A stretch of DNA of 64,000 nt from an uncultured Bacteroidota bacterium (GCA_902793295.1 CADBDA010000016.1:16104-80103), one strand, 5' to 3'. Shown: positions 42,989 to 52,310, counted from the first letter of the stretch. Numbers and translations are program-made. The notes: generated by a model from the sequence alone, not told the origin.

Positions 42989-43624
42989 ATGAAATCGTCA
43001 AGCAAATACATCGTTTGGGCATTGGCCGCATGTCTGGCGGCAGCCTCTTTCTCTTCGTGCCAGGCTCTCAAGAAGTTTTTCAACACGGATCTTGAAGACG
43101 AGGACTATATCGTCGGACAGCTCTATGCCGACGAATATGTCAAGGAGGAGCTTTCCCACCGTCCCAATGACGATGCCAAACCCCAGAGCCACGGACGGGC
43201 GGGGTCGCGTTGCGGCATGGAACTCAACGACAAGGACAACCCCAAACTGTATGAGGCTATCGACAGCTGGTACGGAACGCCTTACCTCTATGGGGGATGC
43301 ACTACCGACGGCGTCGACTGCTCCTGCTTTGTGGGACATGTCTACAAGGCGGTGTACGGCGTTGCGCTGCACCGTACGGCCAGCGATATCCAGAAAGACA
43401 TGTATAAGGATGTGAAACGGGATAATCTGCGCGAGGGCGATGTGGTCTTTTTCCTCAACTCCAAAGGCAATGTGGGCCATGTGGGCATCTATCTGCGCGA
43501 CGATCTGTTTGTCCATTCCTCCACCTCGAATGGTGTCATCATCAGCTCGCTCGAGAACAGCTACTGGAAAAAGCATTTCTACAAAGGTGGACGACACAAG
43601 TCGGTGACCACCAAGTACAAATAA
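42989..43624 (+). CDS. NlpC/P60 lipoprotein, putative peptidoglycan endopeptidase
   Basis: NlpC/P60 enzymes cut D-Glu-meso-DAP bonds in stem peptides. The 211-residue product has a lipobox (ASFSSC, Cys24). The NlpC domain spans about 85-200: GTPYLYGGCTTDGVDCSCFV with nucleophile Cys111, NVGHVGIYL with His164, and a third residue at His176. The usual Gly after the Cys-Ser pair is Cys113, which is uncommon. It ends the mltD, ftsB-like, nlpC group and a bidirectional hairpin follows. Confidence 0.88.
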   Translation: MKSSSKYIVWALAACLAAASFSSCQALKKFFNTDLEDEDYIVGQLYADEYVKEELSHRPNDDAKPQSHGRAGSRCGMELNDKDNPKLYEAIDSWYGTPYLYGGCTTDGVDCSCFVGHVYKAVYGVALHRTASDIQKDMYKDVKRDNLREGDVVFFLNSKGNVGHVGIYLRDDLFVHSSTSNGVIISSLENSYWKKHFYKGGRHKSVTTKYK

Positions 43625-43660
43625 TTTCCACCCTCACAATCGGTAGCTTGCAAGGATGAG

Positions 43661-43685
43661 GGAACGGTGTCGGAACGACCGTTCC
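43661..43685. terminator. bidirectional hairpin between nlpC and SUI1 genes
   Basis: GGAACGGT pairs exactly with ACCGTTCC across nine bases, in the gap between two convergent genes. The T-rich tail is weak, so the call is moderate. Confidence 0.5.
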
Positions 43686-43701
43686 TGTTGTTACGTATGC
43701 T

Positions 43702-44037
43702 TTAGTTTCTGGTGGTTTTGTAGCCCTCGGAGGTCAGCAGGGACTGCACCTTTTCGCGGTGGTCGCCCTGAATCAGTATTTCCCCGTCTTTGACGTTGCC
43801 ACCGACGCCACACTTGGTCTTGAGCATCTTGCCCAGTGCGTTCAGGTCGTCGCTGGTGCCGACAAATCCGCTTACCAGTGTGACTTGTTTGCCGCCACGC
43901 TGCTTGCGGTCGAGGGTGACGTGCAGTTTCTGCTGCTGGGGCGGCAGCGTCACCTGTTCGATGATATCGTCTTCGTATTGGTAGTCGAAGTCCGGATTGG
44001 TGGAATAAACCACCCCAATTTTGTTTTTCTTTGACAC
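43702..44037 (-). CDS. SUI1/YciH-family translation initiation factor
   Basis: The 111-residue product has the SUI1 (eIF1-like) fold at about 35-108, with RKQRGGKQVTLVSGF, the conserved LKTKCGVGGNVKDGEILIQGDHREKV block, and a final LTSEGYK. In bacteria such proteins may tune start-codon choice; the role is not proved. It lies 28 bases downstream of the lipid kinase gene on the same strand. Confidence 0.9.
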   Translation of the reverse strand: MSKKNKIGVVYSTNPDFDYQYEDDIIEQVTLPPQQQKLHVTLDRKQRGGKQVTLVSGFVGTSDDLNALGKMLKTKCGVGGNVKDGEILIQGDHREKVQSLLTSEGYKTTRN

Positions 44038-44065
44038 GGTTGAACTGATGATTGGAGGTTGATTG

Positions 44066-44944
44066 TTAAGGTACCAGCACCCGAAGGGATTTGCGGAGGT
44101 TGAAGAAATGGAGCTCTGTGCCGATGCGTTCGCCTTCGCCGTCGATGTTGACCCAGCGTTCCTCGTTGTTGTAGACGGTCACTTCGCGGGCCTTGAAGTA
44201 TTCCACATGCTGCGAAAGCTCGAAGTGGTTGAGGTAGAGCAGGGGGGCGGTGAGGGGCAGATGAAGCAGGGGGATGCGGTCCACGATGCAGACGTCGATC
44301 AGACCGTCGTCGAGTTTGGCCATGGGCGCCACAGCGGTGTTGTATCCGAACTGGTTGGAGTTGGCGAAGCTGATGAACCAGGCTTTGCGTTCTATTTCGT
44401 TGCCGTCGATGTTGAGCCGGAAGGTGTGTTCCTTGTAGGTGGGGTAGTCGGTAAGGATGATTTTGGCGTAGGCTTGCAATCCGCGGGCTTTGGCTTGCTT
44501 CATGCGTCGAGCCACGCGGGCGTCGAATCCGATGCCGGCGATGCTGGTCACAACGCGGTCGTTGAGATAGATGGTGTCGATTTCGGCAATCTTGTATCGG
44601 TTGATGACCTCCACGGCATGGGTGGGGGTCAGCGGTATCTTGAGGTTGCGTGCCAGACCGTTGCCGCTGCCGCAGGGAATGATGCCCAGCGCCAGATCGG
44701 AACCTACCATGCCCGAAACCACATCGTTCACACTGCCGTCGCCACCTACGGCGACAATGGCGTCGAAACAGCCCTGCTGTACGGCTTCGCGAGCCAGTTC
44801 GGTGCCGTGGTGGATGCGCTCGGTGTAGCGCACGGTGTAGTCAAGCAGCGAATGGTCTATCGTGTTCTCCAGAATGGTCTCTATTTTTTTCTGCTTCCCA
44901 ATGCCCGAGACAGGGTTGACGATGAAAAGGATGTTGCGTTTCAT
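44066..44944 (-). CDS. YegS/DagK-like lipid kinase
   Basis: The 292-residue product has the diacylglycerol kinase catalytic domain with FIVNPVSGIGKQKKI and the nucleotide loop VAVGGDGSVNDVVSGM. It also has IIPCGSGNGLARNL and, towards the C-terminus, VAPMAKLDDGLIDVC. It should phosphorylate a lipid alcohol such as diacylglycerol at the membrane. Its ATG overlaps the stop of the LTA-synthase-like gene as ATGA, so the two are coupled. This pairing suggests work on the same lipid pool: phosphoglycerol transferases release diacylglycerol, which this kinase could recycle. That link is inference. Confidence 0.88.
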   Translation of the reverse strand: MKRNILFIVNPVSGIGKQKKIETILENTIDHSLLDYTVRYTERIHHGTELAREAVQQGCFDAIVAVGGDGSVNDVVSGMVGSDLALGIIPCGSGNGLARNLKIPLTPTHAVEVINRYKIAEIDTIYLNDRVVTSIAGIGFDARVARRMKQAKARGLQAYAKIILTDYPTYKEHTFRLNIDGNEIERKAWFISFANSNQFGYNTAVAPMAKLDDGLIDVCIVDRIPLLHLPLTAPLLYLNHFELSQHVEYFKAREVTVYNNEERWVNIDGEGERIGTELHFFNLRKSLRVLVP

Positions 44945-46878
44945 GGCTTCAGTCGGTTGTTGATCATGCGGTTGTTATATTGCTGCAGGATGGCTTTGAG
45001 CAGCTGCAGTTTGCCGTTGCCGTCCTCCTCGAGGGTGCGGCTGCTGCTCTCTTCCAACAGCGCCACGCCCTTGTTGTCCACCAGTTGGTGGTAGCCGCAG
45101 CCGTAGGCTATCTGCCATCCTTCACGTTGCTGCAATGCACTGGTGCCAAAGCAGATGCATGGGTCGTCGTAGCCCAGATAGTCGATGAAGGTGGGCATGA
45201 CGTCGCTCTGCTGCATGATGCGATCGCTGCGTTGGCCCTCGGGGTGCTGGGGGTCGAAGATGATCATCGGGATGCGGTACCAGGCGTTGTAGTTGTTGAA
45301 TTGTGGCGAAAGGGCCTGTGCGGGATGGTCGGCCATGATGACGAAGATGGTGTTCTCGTACCAGGGCTGCTGCGCGGCGGTGGCAAAGAACTTGCGCAAT
45401 GCCATGTCGCTGTAGTTCACGCATTCCAGAATGGGGTGGATGCCTTTCTTGAAGGTGCCTTTGTATTCTTTTGGGATGGTGTAGGGATGGTGCGACGAGA
45501 TGGTGAATACACCGGCAAAGAAGGGCTCGGGGGTCCGTGTCAGCTGGTTGGCCATGTATTGCAGGAAGTGCTCGTCGAAGATGCCCCAGGTGCCGTCGTG
45601 GCAGGCGTCGTTGCCGAATTCGTTGCGTCCGTAGTAGGCGTCAAAACCTATCTTTTTGCAGAAGACGTCGAAACCCATCGACCCGTTGTAGGCGCCGTGG
45701 AAGAAAGCGGTGTTGTAACCGTGCCGTTTCAGCAGCATGGGCAATCCGACAATGTCGTTGTTTTTGAATGTCGACATCAGCACCGGACGGTCCATCAGTG
45801 TGGGCAGCGAAGCCATCACTGAGGGTATCGACTCTATCGATTTCTTGCCGTTGGAGCGGCCTTGGAACAGCAGGCTGTGCGCCGCCAGCGAATCCAAGAA
45901 GGGGGTGAAGCTCTCCATCACGCCGTCGTTGTAACAGCCCATATATTCTTGCGAGAAGCTTTCCAGGATGATGAATACCACATTCTTGCCGCGCTGGTGC
46001 AGCGTGCTGTCGTTGCCCATGTAGGTGATCTGTCCGCCGCCGGCGCAGAAGTTGTTGTATGCTATTGGCTGGGTGTTGTTCTGACTGTTGGCCAGCGGCA
46101 CAAACAGCGGGTCGAAGAGCTGTGTGGCCTCCTCGTCGCTCATGTAGTGCACCTCCTCCAGGTCGCTGACGCCAAGGGTGCGGATGATGTTGTAGGGCGA
46201 ATTGAGCACCAGCGGGGTGTTCTTCATCTGGCAGTAGCGCGCCGAATCGTTCAATTCGATAAAATGGCGCTGCAGTCCGCCGCGCATCAATATCCACGTG
46301 AGCACCAGCGATATGGCCAGGCCGATGTAGTCGTTGCGACGGTTGATATTGTATTCGTTGAAGGTGGGGAAGACGGTGCGGTGCGAGAAGAGGATGAAAA
46401 GGATGATGATGGCGACGCCGCTGACGCTGACGGGCCAGTAGTCGACCAGAAATTTTGGTATCAGGTTGCCCATGTCGCCGCCAACGCCCATGTAGGCAAA
46501 CATCTCGCTGCTCATGCGGCGGTAGGTGAACTGGAAGTAGGCCACGTCGATGTGGTTCACCACAATGACCACCAGCGTCGGAATCAGGTATAGGCAGTTG
46601 CTGAGTCCACGGAACCAGGGTTTCCAGCGGCAGTTGAGGGGCAGCAGATTCATCACGATGAAGGGCAGCAGCACCAGTGTCAGCGTGGCAAAGGCAAAAC
46701 GTGTGAAACCCCACACGCAGCCTACCCACTCGCCGAAGCTGTCAATCGGGAAATGGGTGGCGTTGAGCAGATAGAAGGCCACCTGCGTCAGCAGGAGGAA
46801 GATGTAGGCGATGATGATTTTTGTTGCCAGATAACCATAGGTGCTTCTGGGATGGAACCAGCCTTTGTTGTTCGTCAT
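44941..46878 (-). CDS. LTA synthase family sulfatase-domain protein
   Basis: The 645-residue product has five transmembrane segments in the first 210 residues and then an extracytoplasmic sulfatase-fold domain. The metal-site motifs are VVFIILESFSQEY (Glu), the nucleophile region NGKKSIESIPSVMASLP, GDxxxH-type EFGNDACHDGTWGIFDE, and MADHPAQ (Asp, His). These enzymes transfer phosphoglycerol or phosphoethanolamine groups to envelope glycolipids. In Gram-negatives the product is uncertain. It overlaps the downstream lipid kinase gene by 4 bases. Confidence 0.87.
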   Translation of the reverse strand: MTNNKGWFHPRSTYGYLATKIIIAYIFLLLTQVAFYLLNATHFPIDSFGEWVGCVWGFTRFAFATLTLVLLPFIVMNLLPLNCRWKPWFRGLSNCLYLIPTLVVIVVNHIDVAYFQFTYRRMSSEMFAYMGVGGDMGNLIPKFLVDYWPVSVSGVAIIILFILFSHRTVFPTFNEYNINRRNDYIGLAISLVLTWILMRGGLQRHFIELNDSARYCQMKNTPLVLNSPYNIIRTLGVSDLEEVHYMSDEEATQLFDPLFVPLANSQNNTQPIAYNNFCAGGGQITYMGNDSTLHQRGKNVVFIILESFSQEYMGCYNDGVMESFTPFLDSLAAHSLLFQGRSNGKKSIESIPSVMASLPTLMDRPVLMSTFKNNDIVGLPMLLKRHGYNTAFFHGAYNGSMGFDVFCKKIGFDAYYGRNEFGNDACHDGTWGIFDEHFLQYMANQLTRTPEPFFAGVFTISSHHPYTIPKEYKGTFKKGIHPILECVNYSDMALRKFFATAAQQPWYENTIFVIMADHPAQALSPQFNNYNAWYRIPMIIFDPQHPEGQRSDRIMQQSDVMPTFIDYLGYDDPCICFGTSALQQREGWQIAYGCGYHQLVDNKGVALLEESSSRTLEEDGNGKLQLLKAILQQYNNRMINNRLKP

Positions 46879-46966
46879 GATGGGTTGTGGTGTTGAATAG
46901 ATTTGTTCGGGTGATAGTTGATGTTATGTTTGGTGGTTTGGCGGCAGCGGATGCCGCTGGTTTTCG

Positions 46967-47962
46967 TCAGGGCTTGTATTGCGAGGCTTGCAGAATGGAT
47001 TGTGAATTGGTGTTTTCAAACAGTTCCTTCATGCTGCACTTGTTGTTTTTCATGTAGTTGCGTACAATCTGCCACCCTATGTAGTCGGTGGTGCGCGGCG
47101 ACGAATCCTTGAAGGCGTTGGTCTTCGGGGCGTCGTCCACGAAATTGTGGTAGCGGTTGAAGTCTTTCTCGTAGAGCAGGTTGTGCTGTATGAAGTAGGC
47201 CCAGATCATGCCTTCGTTGCGCTGGCACCATTCCAGTTGTTCGGGGGTGTAGCGAATCTTCAGGTGGTCGGCTTTCTTGGGCATCACCACGTCCAGAAAA
47301 TACAGCACCTTGCCTTCCATCACCATGCGGTCAAGCATGGTGATTTGGCTTTCCTCGGGCGATGCGATGTATTGTCGGGCGATTTCGCCCATGATGTCCG
47401 ACGCCAGATAGGCACTGTCGCTCAGGGTGACAATGAACATCGGCAGCCCGAAGTAGTTGTATTGCTCCATGTGTCCGACGGCATACTGGTCGATGCTGAC
47501 CAGCAGACTCTTGCTGTCGCGGTCAGCCAATATGCGTTGCGAATAGTCGAAAAAACCCGACACGAAGGTGGCGAAATGCTCCATGCTTATGTCGGCGTCC
47601 TCTTTGGCAGCTTTCTTTAGTGCTTTGGTGAGCTCCTCTTCCAACCACGACAGGTTGTCGTAGTGCTGCTGGCTGATGGTATAGATGCGCTGCATGATGC
47701 TGTCGGCGATGAATCCTTGCAGCTGGGCCATAAAATCGGCATTGTCGGGATAGATGTTCAGCAGCGGGCTGGGATATTGGTTGCGGAAATCGGTCAGTCG
47801 TTCCCGCATTTGGTCGACAGGTGTGTCGAACAGCACTTTCTCAAATCGGGCTATTTCGATGTTGCCCTCCTTGTGTTCTGTCGGTTGTCCGCCCCGGCAA
47901 CCGCTCAGCAACGCTGTCCCCAATACGCTAAATATAAATAGGTTCCAAAAAAATTTTTTCAT
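46967..47962 (-). CDS. gldB: GldB-like gliding motility lipoprotein
   Basis: The 331-residue product has a lipobox (ALLSGC, Cys22). The body matches the GldB family in outline: IEIARFEKVLFDTPVDQM at the start, then FNRYHNFVDDAPKTNAF, SSPRTTDYIGWQIVRNYM and a final SQSILQASQYKP. GldB is needed for gliding and chitin use in Flavobacterium and is kept in many non-gliding Bacteroidales. The type IX secretion link is from the literature, not seen here. Promoter TAATTTTG lies at 47986-47993. Confidence 0.85.
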   Translation of the reverse strand: MKKFFWNLFIFSVLGTALLSGCRGGQPTEHKEGNIEIARFEKVLFDTPVDQMRERLTDFRNQYPSPLLNIYPDNADFMAQLQGFIADSIMQRIYTISQQHYDNLSWLEEELTKALKKAAKEDADISMEHFATFVSGFFDYSQRILADRDSKSLLVSIDQYAVGHMEQYNYFGLPMFIVTLSDSAYLASDIMGEIARQYIASPEESQITMLDRMVMEGKVLYFLDVVMPKKADHLKIRYTPEQLEWCQRNEGMIWAYFIQHNLLYEKDFNRYHNFVDDAPKTNAFKDSSPRTTDYIGWQIVRNYMKNNKCSMKELFENTNSQSILQASQYKP

Positions 47963-47985
47963 TATTTTATCTTATAAATAAAATG

Positions 47986-47993
47986 CAAAATTA
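47986..47993 (-). promoter_or_regulatory. -7 box of gldB
   Basis: The minus strand reads TAATTTTG, matching TAnnTTTG, 24 bases before the gldB ATG. Confidence 0.6.
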
Positions 47994-48157
47994 CATAAAC
48001 TTTTTGATATTGATTGTCCAAACCTCAAAGAAACCGTCGCAACACGACCGACCCCACCCTTTGGCATCAGACCCTAAAGGGCCAGAGGACCATAAACACA
48101 CTTAGGCCCCTTAGGCTCCTATGATCCTTGGAGACCTTGAAAAAGCATCGTCCTATC

Positions 48158-48193
48158 AAAAAAAAGTTGACCCCCTGAGGAGTCAACTTTTTT
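48158..48193 (-). terminator. hairpin terminator after the DUF349 gene
   Basis: AAAAAAGTTGAC and GTCAACTTTTTT pair across ten bases, flanked by As and Ts, so it can act on either strand. It lies downstream of the DUF349 gene (minus strand). Confidence 0.75.
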
Positions 48194-48252
48194 CAGTTGC
48201 CGCCGCCATCTAGGCGGTTGTTATCGTAGGCTGGTGAGCCTTGCAATTATTG

Positions 48253-50286
48253 TCAAGCCTGTTCGGCCGGCTGTTCTTCGTTTTCGGAGCCCTTTTCCGA
48301 CTCGTCCAGAATGCGCAGTTTTGCCTCCAGCAGCGCTATCTGCTGACGAGCGTTCTGCATCTTCTTTTCGAATTCCTCTTTCAGCAGGTCGGCCTGTTTG
48401 GAATTGGCCAGGAAGCCCAGGTTGTTCTCCCACAGCTTGATGTCGTCCTGGATTCGCTGAATCTGAGTGAGCAGTGTGTTGCGTTCGTTGTTCAGCGACT
48501 GGTGGTTGCCCATCGTGTTGCGGACACGTTCTCTGTAGGCGTTGGCCTGTGCTTCGCGGGCGCTGATTTTCAGCTGGTCGAAGAGTCCGTTGATGGTGTC
48601 GCGGAATTCTTTCTGCAGACGCTGTTTTTCGGCGATAGGCACATAGCCCACCTCCATCCAACGACGCTGGAAGTCCTTGATGGCATTGAGGTTCTCATCC
48701 TTGTTCTCGCCAAAGCTGTAAGCCTTCAGTTCGGTCAGGATGGCTTCTTTCTTCTGCAGGTTCTCCTGTTCCGAACCGCGCAGGTTGTTGTAGTATTCCG
48801 ATTTCTTTGAGAAGAATTCGTCGCAAGCGCCACGGAAACGTTGCCAAATCTTCTCCGACACTTTCTTGTTCACCGGACCGATTTTCTTCCATTCGTCCTG
48901 CAGTTTCAGCAGTTCTTCGGTGGCTTTCTTCCAGTCTTCGCGTTTGGCGATGGCTTCGGCTTGCAGGCAGAGGTCGATTTTTTTATTGTAGTTTTCGGTC
49001 TGTTCGTCCTTCAGGGTTTCGAAGTGGAGCTTCTTCTGTTCGTAGAAGCGGTCGATGCCGCCCTTGAAGGTGCTCCATATCTCTTCGTTCTGCTCCTTGG
49101 GCACGGTGCCGATGCTTTTCCACACCTTCAGCAGTTCGTCCAAAGCGGCCGATGTCTCGTTCCACACCTTGGTGCTGGTGGGTTTTTCGGCGGTCAGTTC
49201 CTGCATCTTCTCCACCAGTGCCTGTTTGGCCAGCAGGTTCTTCTCCAGCTCTTCGCGACGCTGTTCGTAGAATTCTTTGCGGCGTTCGTCAATTTGGTTG
49301 GCGGCGTTGCGGAAACGGGCCCAGATCTCGTCGTTCTGTTCCACAGGCACAGGACCGATCTCGCGCCATTGTTCGCGCAGGTTCTGCAGTTCTTTGAAGG
49401 CCTTGGTGATCGAAGTCTCCACAATCAGTTCTTCGGCGCGTTCGCACAGCAGGGTCTTGCTCTCCAGGTTCTTTTTCTGGTCCAGAAGCATCAGCTCCTT
49501 GTTCATCTTCACCTTGTTGAAGAATTGCTCCACCAGGAAGTGGTAGTTCTGCCAAAGGCCGTTGATTTCGGTGCGGGGCACGTCGCCGATGGCTTTCCAG
49601 CGATCCTGGATGGCGTTGAATTGGTCGTAGGTCTGTTTCAGGCTCTCCGAGTCGCTGTCAATCAGTTTGCGGAGCTCTTCGAGGATCTGTTTTTTCTGTT
49701 CGAGGTTCTGCTGTTTGCGGGCCTCGATTTCATCTATATGTTTTTGCCGGCGTTCGCGATACACGGCATAGGTCTTTCTGAAATTGATGGCGGTGTCGTC
49801 GTCGTTGCCTTCGTATTCGTCTTTGTTGCCGCCCTCTTCAATGAATTTGTCGAAGGCAGCCTTCTTGGCTTCGCGGTCGGCGTTGGAGAAGCAGAGCTTC
49901 AGTGCGGCGACACGGTTCTTGATTTTGGTGATGTCGTCGGTCTGCAGCAGCTCTTTCAGGTCTTCCACCAGTTCTTCGCGGGTGCGGTTGCTGTAGTCCA
50001 CCACGGGTTCTTCCTCGATGGCGGCCTCTTCTTCGACGGTGTTTTTCGTTTCGTTGTCGGCAGCATTTTCTGCGTTGTCGGCAGGTGTTTCGGTAGCTGC
50101 TGGTGCAGCCTCGTGGGTTTCGTTGATGGGGTCAGCGTGCTCGTTTACCGTTTCCGGGGTCTCGGCGGGAGTGGTCTCGACGGCCTCTTGAGCCTGTGTT
50201 TCAGGAGCGTTGTCAGTAATGGAGCTCTCGTTGTTGTTGTTAGGGCTCTCCACTGCTTCGGGTTGCATCTCTTTTAGCTCTTCCAT
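48253..50286 (-). CDS. DUF349 repeat protein
   Basis: The 677-residue product starts with an acidic, low-complexity N-terminus (about 1-100, rich in Glu, Ala, Thr and Pro). It continues as a long run of helical DUF349 units, each about 70-75 residues with a W(K/R)xIGxVP core (for example WKAIGDVPRTEINGLW, WREIGPVPVEQNDEIW, WKSIGTVPKEQNEEIW, WKKIGPVNKKVSEKIW, WMEVGYVPIAEKQRLQ). At least five units are visible. No signal peptide is present. ATG 50286 is chosen as the promoter -7 box lies at 50371-50378 inside the longer frame. Function is unknown to me. Confidence 0.85.
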   Translation of the reverse strand: MEELKEMQPEAVESPNNNNESSITDNAPETQAQEAVETTPAETPETVNEHADPINETHEAAPAATETPADNAENAADNETKNTVEEEAAIEEEPVVDYSNRTREELVEDLKELLQTDDITKIKNRVAALKLCFSNADREAKKAAFDKFIEEGGNKDEYEGNDDDTAINFRKTYAVYRERRQKHIDEIEARKQQNLEQKKQILEELRKLIDSDSESLKQTYDQFNAIQDRWKAIGDVPRTEINGLWQNYHFLVEQFFNKVKMNKELMLLDQKKNLESKTLLCERAEELIVETSITKAFKELQNLREQWREIGPVPVEQNDEIWARFRNAANQIDERRKEFYEQRREELEKNLLAKQALVEKMQELTAEKPTSTKVWNETSAALDELLKVWKSIGTVPKEQNEEIWSTFKGGIDRFYEQKKLHFETLKDEQTENYNKKIDLCLQAEAIAKREDWKKATEELLKLQDEWKKIGPVNKKVSEKIWQRFRGACDEFFSKKSEYYNNLRGSEQENLQKKEAILTELKAYSFGENKDENLNAIKDFQRRWMEVGYVPIAEKQRLQKEFRDTINGLFDQLKISAREAQANAYRERVRNTMGNHQSLNNERNTLLTQIQRIQDDIKLWENNLGFLANSKQADLLKEEFEKKMQNARQQIALLEAKLRILDESEKGSENEEQPAEQA

Positions 50287-50370
50287 GGGGTGTTTAATTT
50301 GGGTTACAAATAATTGGTTTTTAGTTTTTTGATGGTTGTTATCGACGATTGTTTCAAACAATTCAAGTTG

Positions 50371-50378
50371 CAAAAGTA
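50371..50378 (-). promoter_or_regulatory. -7 box of the DUF349 gene
   Basis: The minus strand reads TACTTTTG, 85 bases before the ATG at 50286. It sits inside the upstream extension of the frame, which rules out the longer start. Confidence 0.65.
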
Positions 50379-50485
50379 CAAAAAAATCTTTTGTTGTGAA
50401 AAAAATTGTTCATTTTCATCGTTCTGTAGCCTTGTCCGAAAGCCTTCTGCCGGAAACCGCTCTTTCTTCAGCCTCAAATCGCTTG

Positions 50486-50540
50486 GACCTTAAAGTCCTT
50501 AAGGTCCTTAAGGTCCTTAAAGTCCTTAAAGTCCCTTCGG
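50486..50540 (+). repeat. 9-base tandem repeat (CCTTAAGGT type), first array
   Basis: Five to six units of the form GGTCCTTAA/AGTCCTTAA precede the EamA transporter gene. A second array with the same unit and orientation follows that gene at 51595-51681. Confidence 0.8.
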
Positions 50541-50577
50541 TCTTAAAATAAAAGTGTTTCCTTTCCGTTATGGCGTT

Positions 50578-51579
50578 ATGTTTTTTGGAGAAATCTTATC
50601 CCTGGTTGTGGCGTTGTCTTGGACGGTGACGGCTCTTTTTGCCGAGGTCGGTTCCAAGCGCATCGGGTCATTGCCTTTCAATGCCATCCGTATGACCCTC
50701 TCGTTGCTTTTCCTTGCTCTGACCCTTTGGCTGGTCATGGGCGCTCCTTATCCGCGTTTTGCCGATGCCGGCACCTGGTTGTGGCTGCTTCTGTCCGGAG
50801 TGGTGGGCTATGTGGTTGGCGACTATTGTCTTATGCAGGGTTACATCATCATCGGTTCCCGTTTCGGACAGCTCTTCATGACCCTGTCGGCGCCCACAGC
50901 GGCCTTGCTGGGAAGGCTCTTCATCGGCGAAGCCATGCGGCCCTTGGCGGTTGTGGGCATGTTCGTCACGCTTGGCGGCATTGCGTTGTCGGTGCTCTCC
51001 AAGCAGGACCCCTCGGCCGACGCTTCGTCCGCTTCCCGTCACGCCCAGTGGCATCTCAGCCTGCCCCCCAAAGGGGTCTTTTTTGCTGCCATGGCAGGCA
51101 TCTGTCAGGGTGCCGGACTGGTGCTGAGCAAGATAGGGCTGCAGCGCTACGATGACGCTTTGGCGGCACAAGGAATCACATCCGACATGGTTCCCGACGG
51201 TGCCCTCCTCAGCCTACCGCTGAGCGTCAGCATCCCATTCGCTTCCACCATGATACGGGGCACTATAGGTTTGGTGGGTTTCCTGCTTCTGCTGTTGCTC
51301 TTTTCCAAAGAGGGCCCTCGCCAGTTGCGACAGGCCCTTGGTGACCGCAAGGCGCTCCGTTGTGCCTTCTTCTCCATGCTTTTCGGCCCCTTTGTGGGCG
51401 TCAGCCTTTCGCTGATGGCCACGCAATACACCGCCACCGGCATCGCGCAAACCATCTTCGCCCTCACACCGGTCCTCATCATCGCCCCCGCCGCATGGCT
51501 GTTCCATCAGCGAGTTACCCTGCGCGAAGTGTTGGGCGCTATAGTCAGTGTTGTTGGTGTCTGCCTGTTTTTTATCTAA
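50578..51579 (+). CDS. EamA/DMT-family transporter
   Basis: The 333-residue product has about ten hydrophobic segments in two EamA halves (about 5-140 and 165-333). Its motifs include VVALSWTVTALFAEVGSKRIG, RFGQLFMTLSAPTAALLG and ATQYTATGIAQTIFALTPVL. Such proteins export or import small metabolites across the inner membrane; the substrate cannot be read. ATG 50578 is used. An in-frame GTG 24 bases earlier is less likely since it lies next to the repeat array. The gene is bracketed by direct 9-base arrays. Confidence 0.85.
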   Translation: MFFGEILSLVVALSWTVTALFAEVGSKRIGSLPFNAIRMTLSLLFLALTLWLVMGAPYPRFADAGTWLWLLLSGVVGYVVGDYCLMQGYIIIGSRFGQLFMTLSAPTAALLGRLFIGEAMRPLAVVGMFVTLGGIALSVLSKQDPSADASSASRHAQWHLSLPPKGVFFAAMAGICQGAGLVLSKIGLQRYDDALAAQGITSDMVPDGALLSLPLSVSIPFASTMIRGTIGLVGFLLLLLLFSKEGPRQLRQALGDRKALRCAFFSMLFGPFVGVSLSLMATQYTATGIAQTIFALTPVLIIAPAAWLFHQRVTLREVLGAIVSVVGVCLFFI

Positions 51580-51594
51580 AATGTTGGCCCAAAA

Positions 51595-51681
51595 GCCCCT
51601 AAGGTCCCTAACGTGCTTAAGGTCCTTAAAGTCCTTAAGGTCCCTAACGTCCTTAAAGTCCTTAAGGTCCTTAAAGTCCTT
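51595..51681 (+). repeat. 9-base tandem repeat (CCTTAAGGT type), second array
   Basis: About nine units such as AAGGTCCTT, AAAGTCCTT and AACGTCCTT follow the transporter gene directly, in the same orientation as the array upstream of it. Confidence 0.8.
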
Positions 51682-51692
51682 CAAAAAATAAG

Positions 51693-52310
51693 TTAGTCGA
51701 AATCCACCAGAATATCATCCAGCTCGACAAAGATGCCCTGAATGTACTTCATCTGGAAATCCAGGAAAGCCTGCTGTTTCTTGTTGGGTGTCGTGTTGGG
51801 GGCAATCATTGACGACCGGGGTTCGTCGGGGTCCGAGAAATCGAAGCTTTCACTTTCCACAATACCCGAGTTGACAAACGACAGTCGCAAGGCTTCGCGC
51901 TGCATCGCAATCAGGTCGGTCTCCGCCCGTTCTGGCGCATTCAGGTCGTCGTATATCTGTTGGGCGCGATCGAACGATTCTGGGCCGTGGATGAGGAGCG
52001 TCTTGTCGAAATAGGACAGCTCCTGCACCTGTTGGCGACTCGACAGCCCGTTTTCTATCAGGTAGAACGACAGGTGGTTCACCATGTCGTCGTATGAATA
52101 TACCGAGCATTGTATCTCCTCTTTGAGGGTCGAAAGGCAGATGTCGTCGCGACGTTGCAGCTCAAGCCCATAGAGTTGGTTGAGGTGAAATGCGAAGGTA
52201 TAGGCCGAATAGCTCGTGTTCCACGCCAACATGGCGGTGGTTTCAAGCATCTCGTCGTAGTGCGAGTACACATCTTCAACGCTCAGCGAGTATTTCGTCT
52301 GTTTTGCCAA
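51693..52310 (-). CDS. conserved hypothetical protein (IPExxxVDY-like)
   Basis: The 205-residue product is soluble. Its pattern (LAWNTSYSAYTFAFHLNQLYGLELQRRDDI near 28-57, later acidic segments) resembles the IPExxxVDY protein family of Bacteroidetes, whose function is unknown. The signature that names that family is not seen, so the match is tentative. The tail holds a short Pro/Asn-rich stretch before a final helix (FLDFQMKYIQGIFVELDD). Confidence 0.55.
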   Translation of the reverse strand: MAKQTKYSLSVEDVYSHYDEMLETTAMLAWNTSYSAYTFAFHLNQLYGLELQRRDDICLSTLKEEIQCSVYSYDDMVNHLSFYLIENGLSSRQQVQELSYFDKTLLIHGPESFDRAQQIYDDLNAPERAETDLIAMQREALRLSFVNSGIVESESFDFSDPDEPRSSMIAPNTTPNKKQQAFLDFQMKYIQGIFVELDDILVDFD

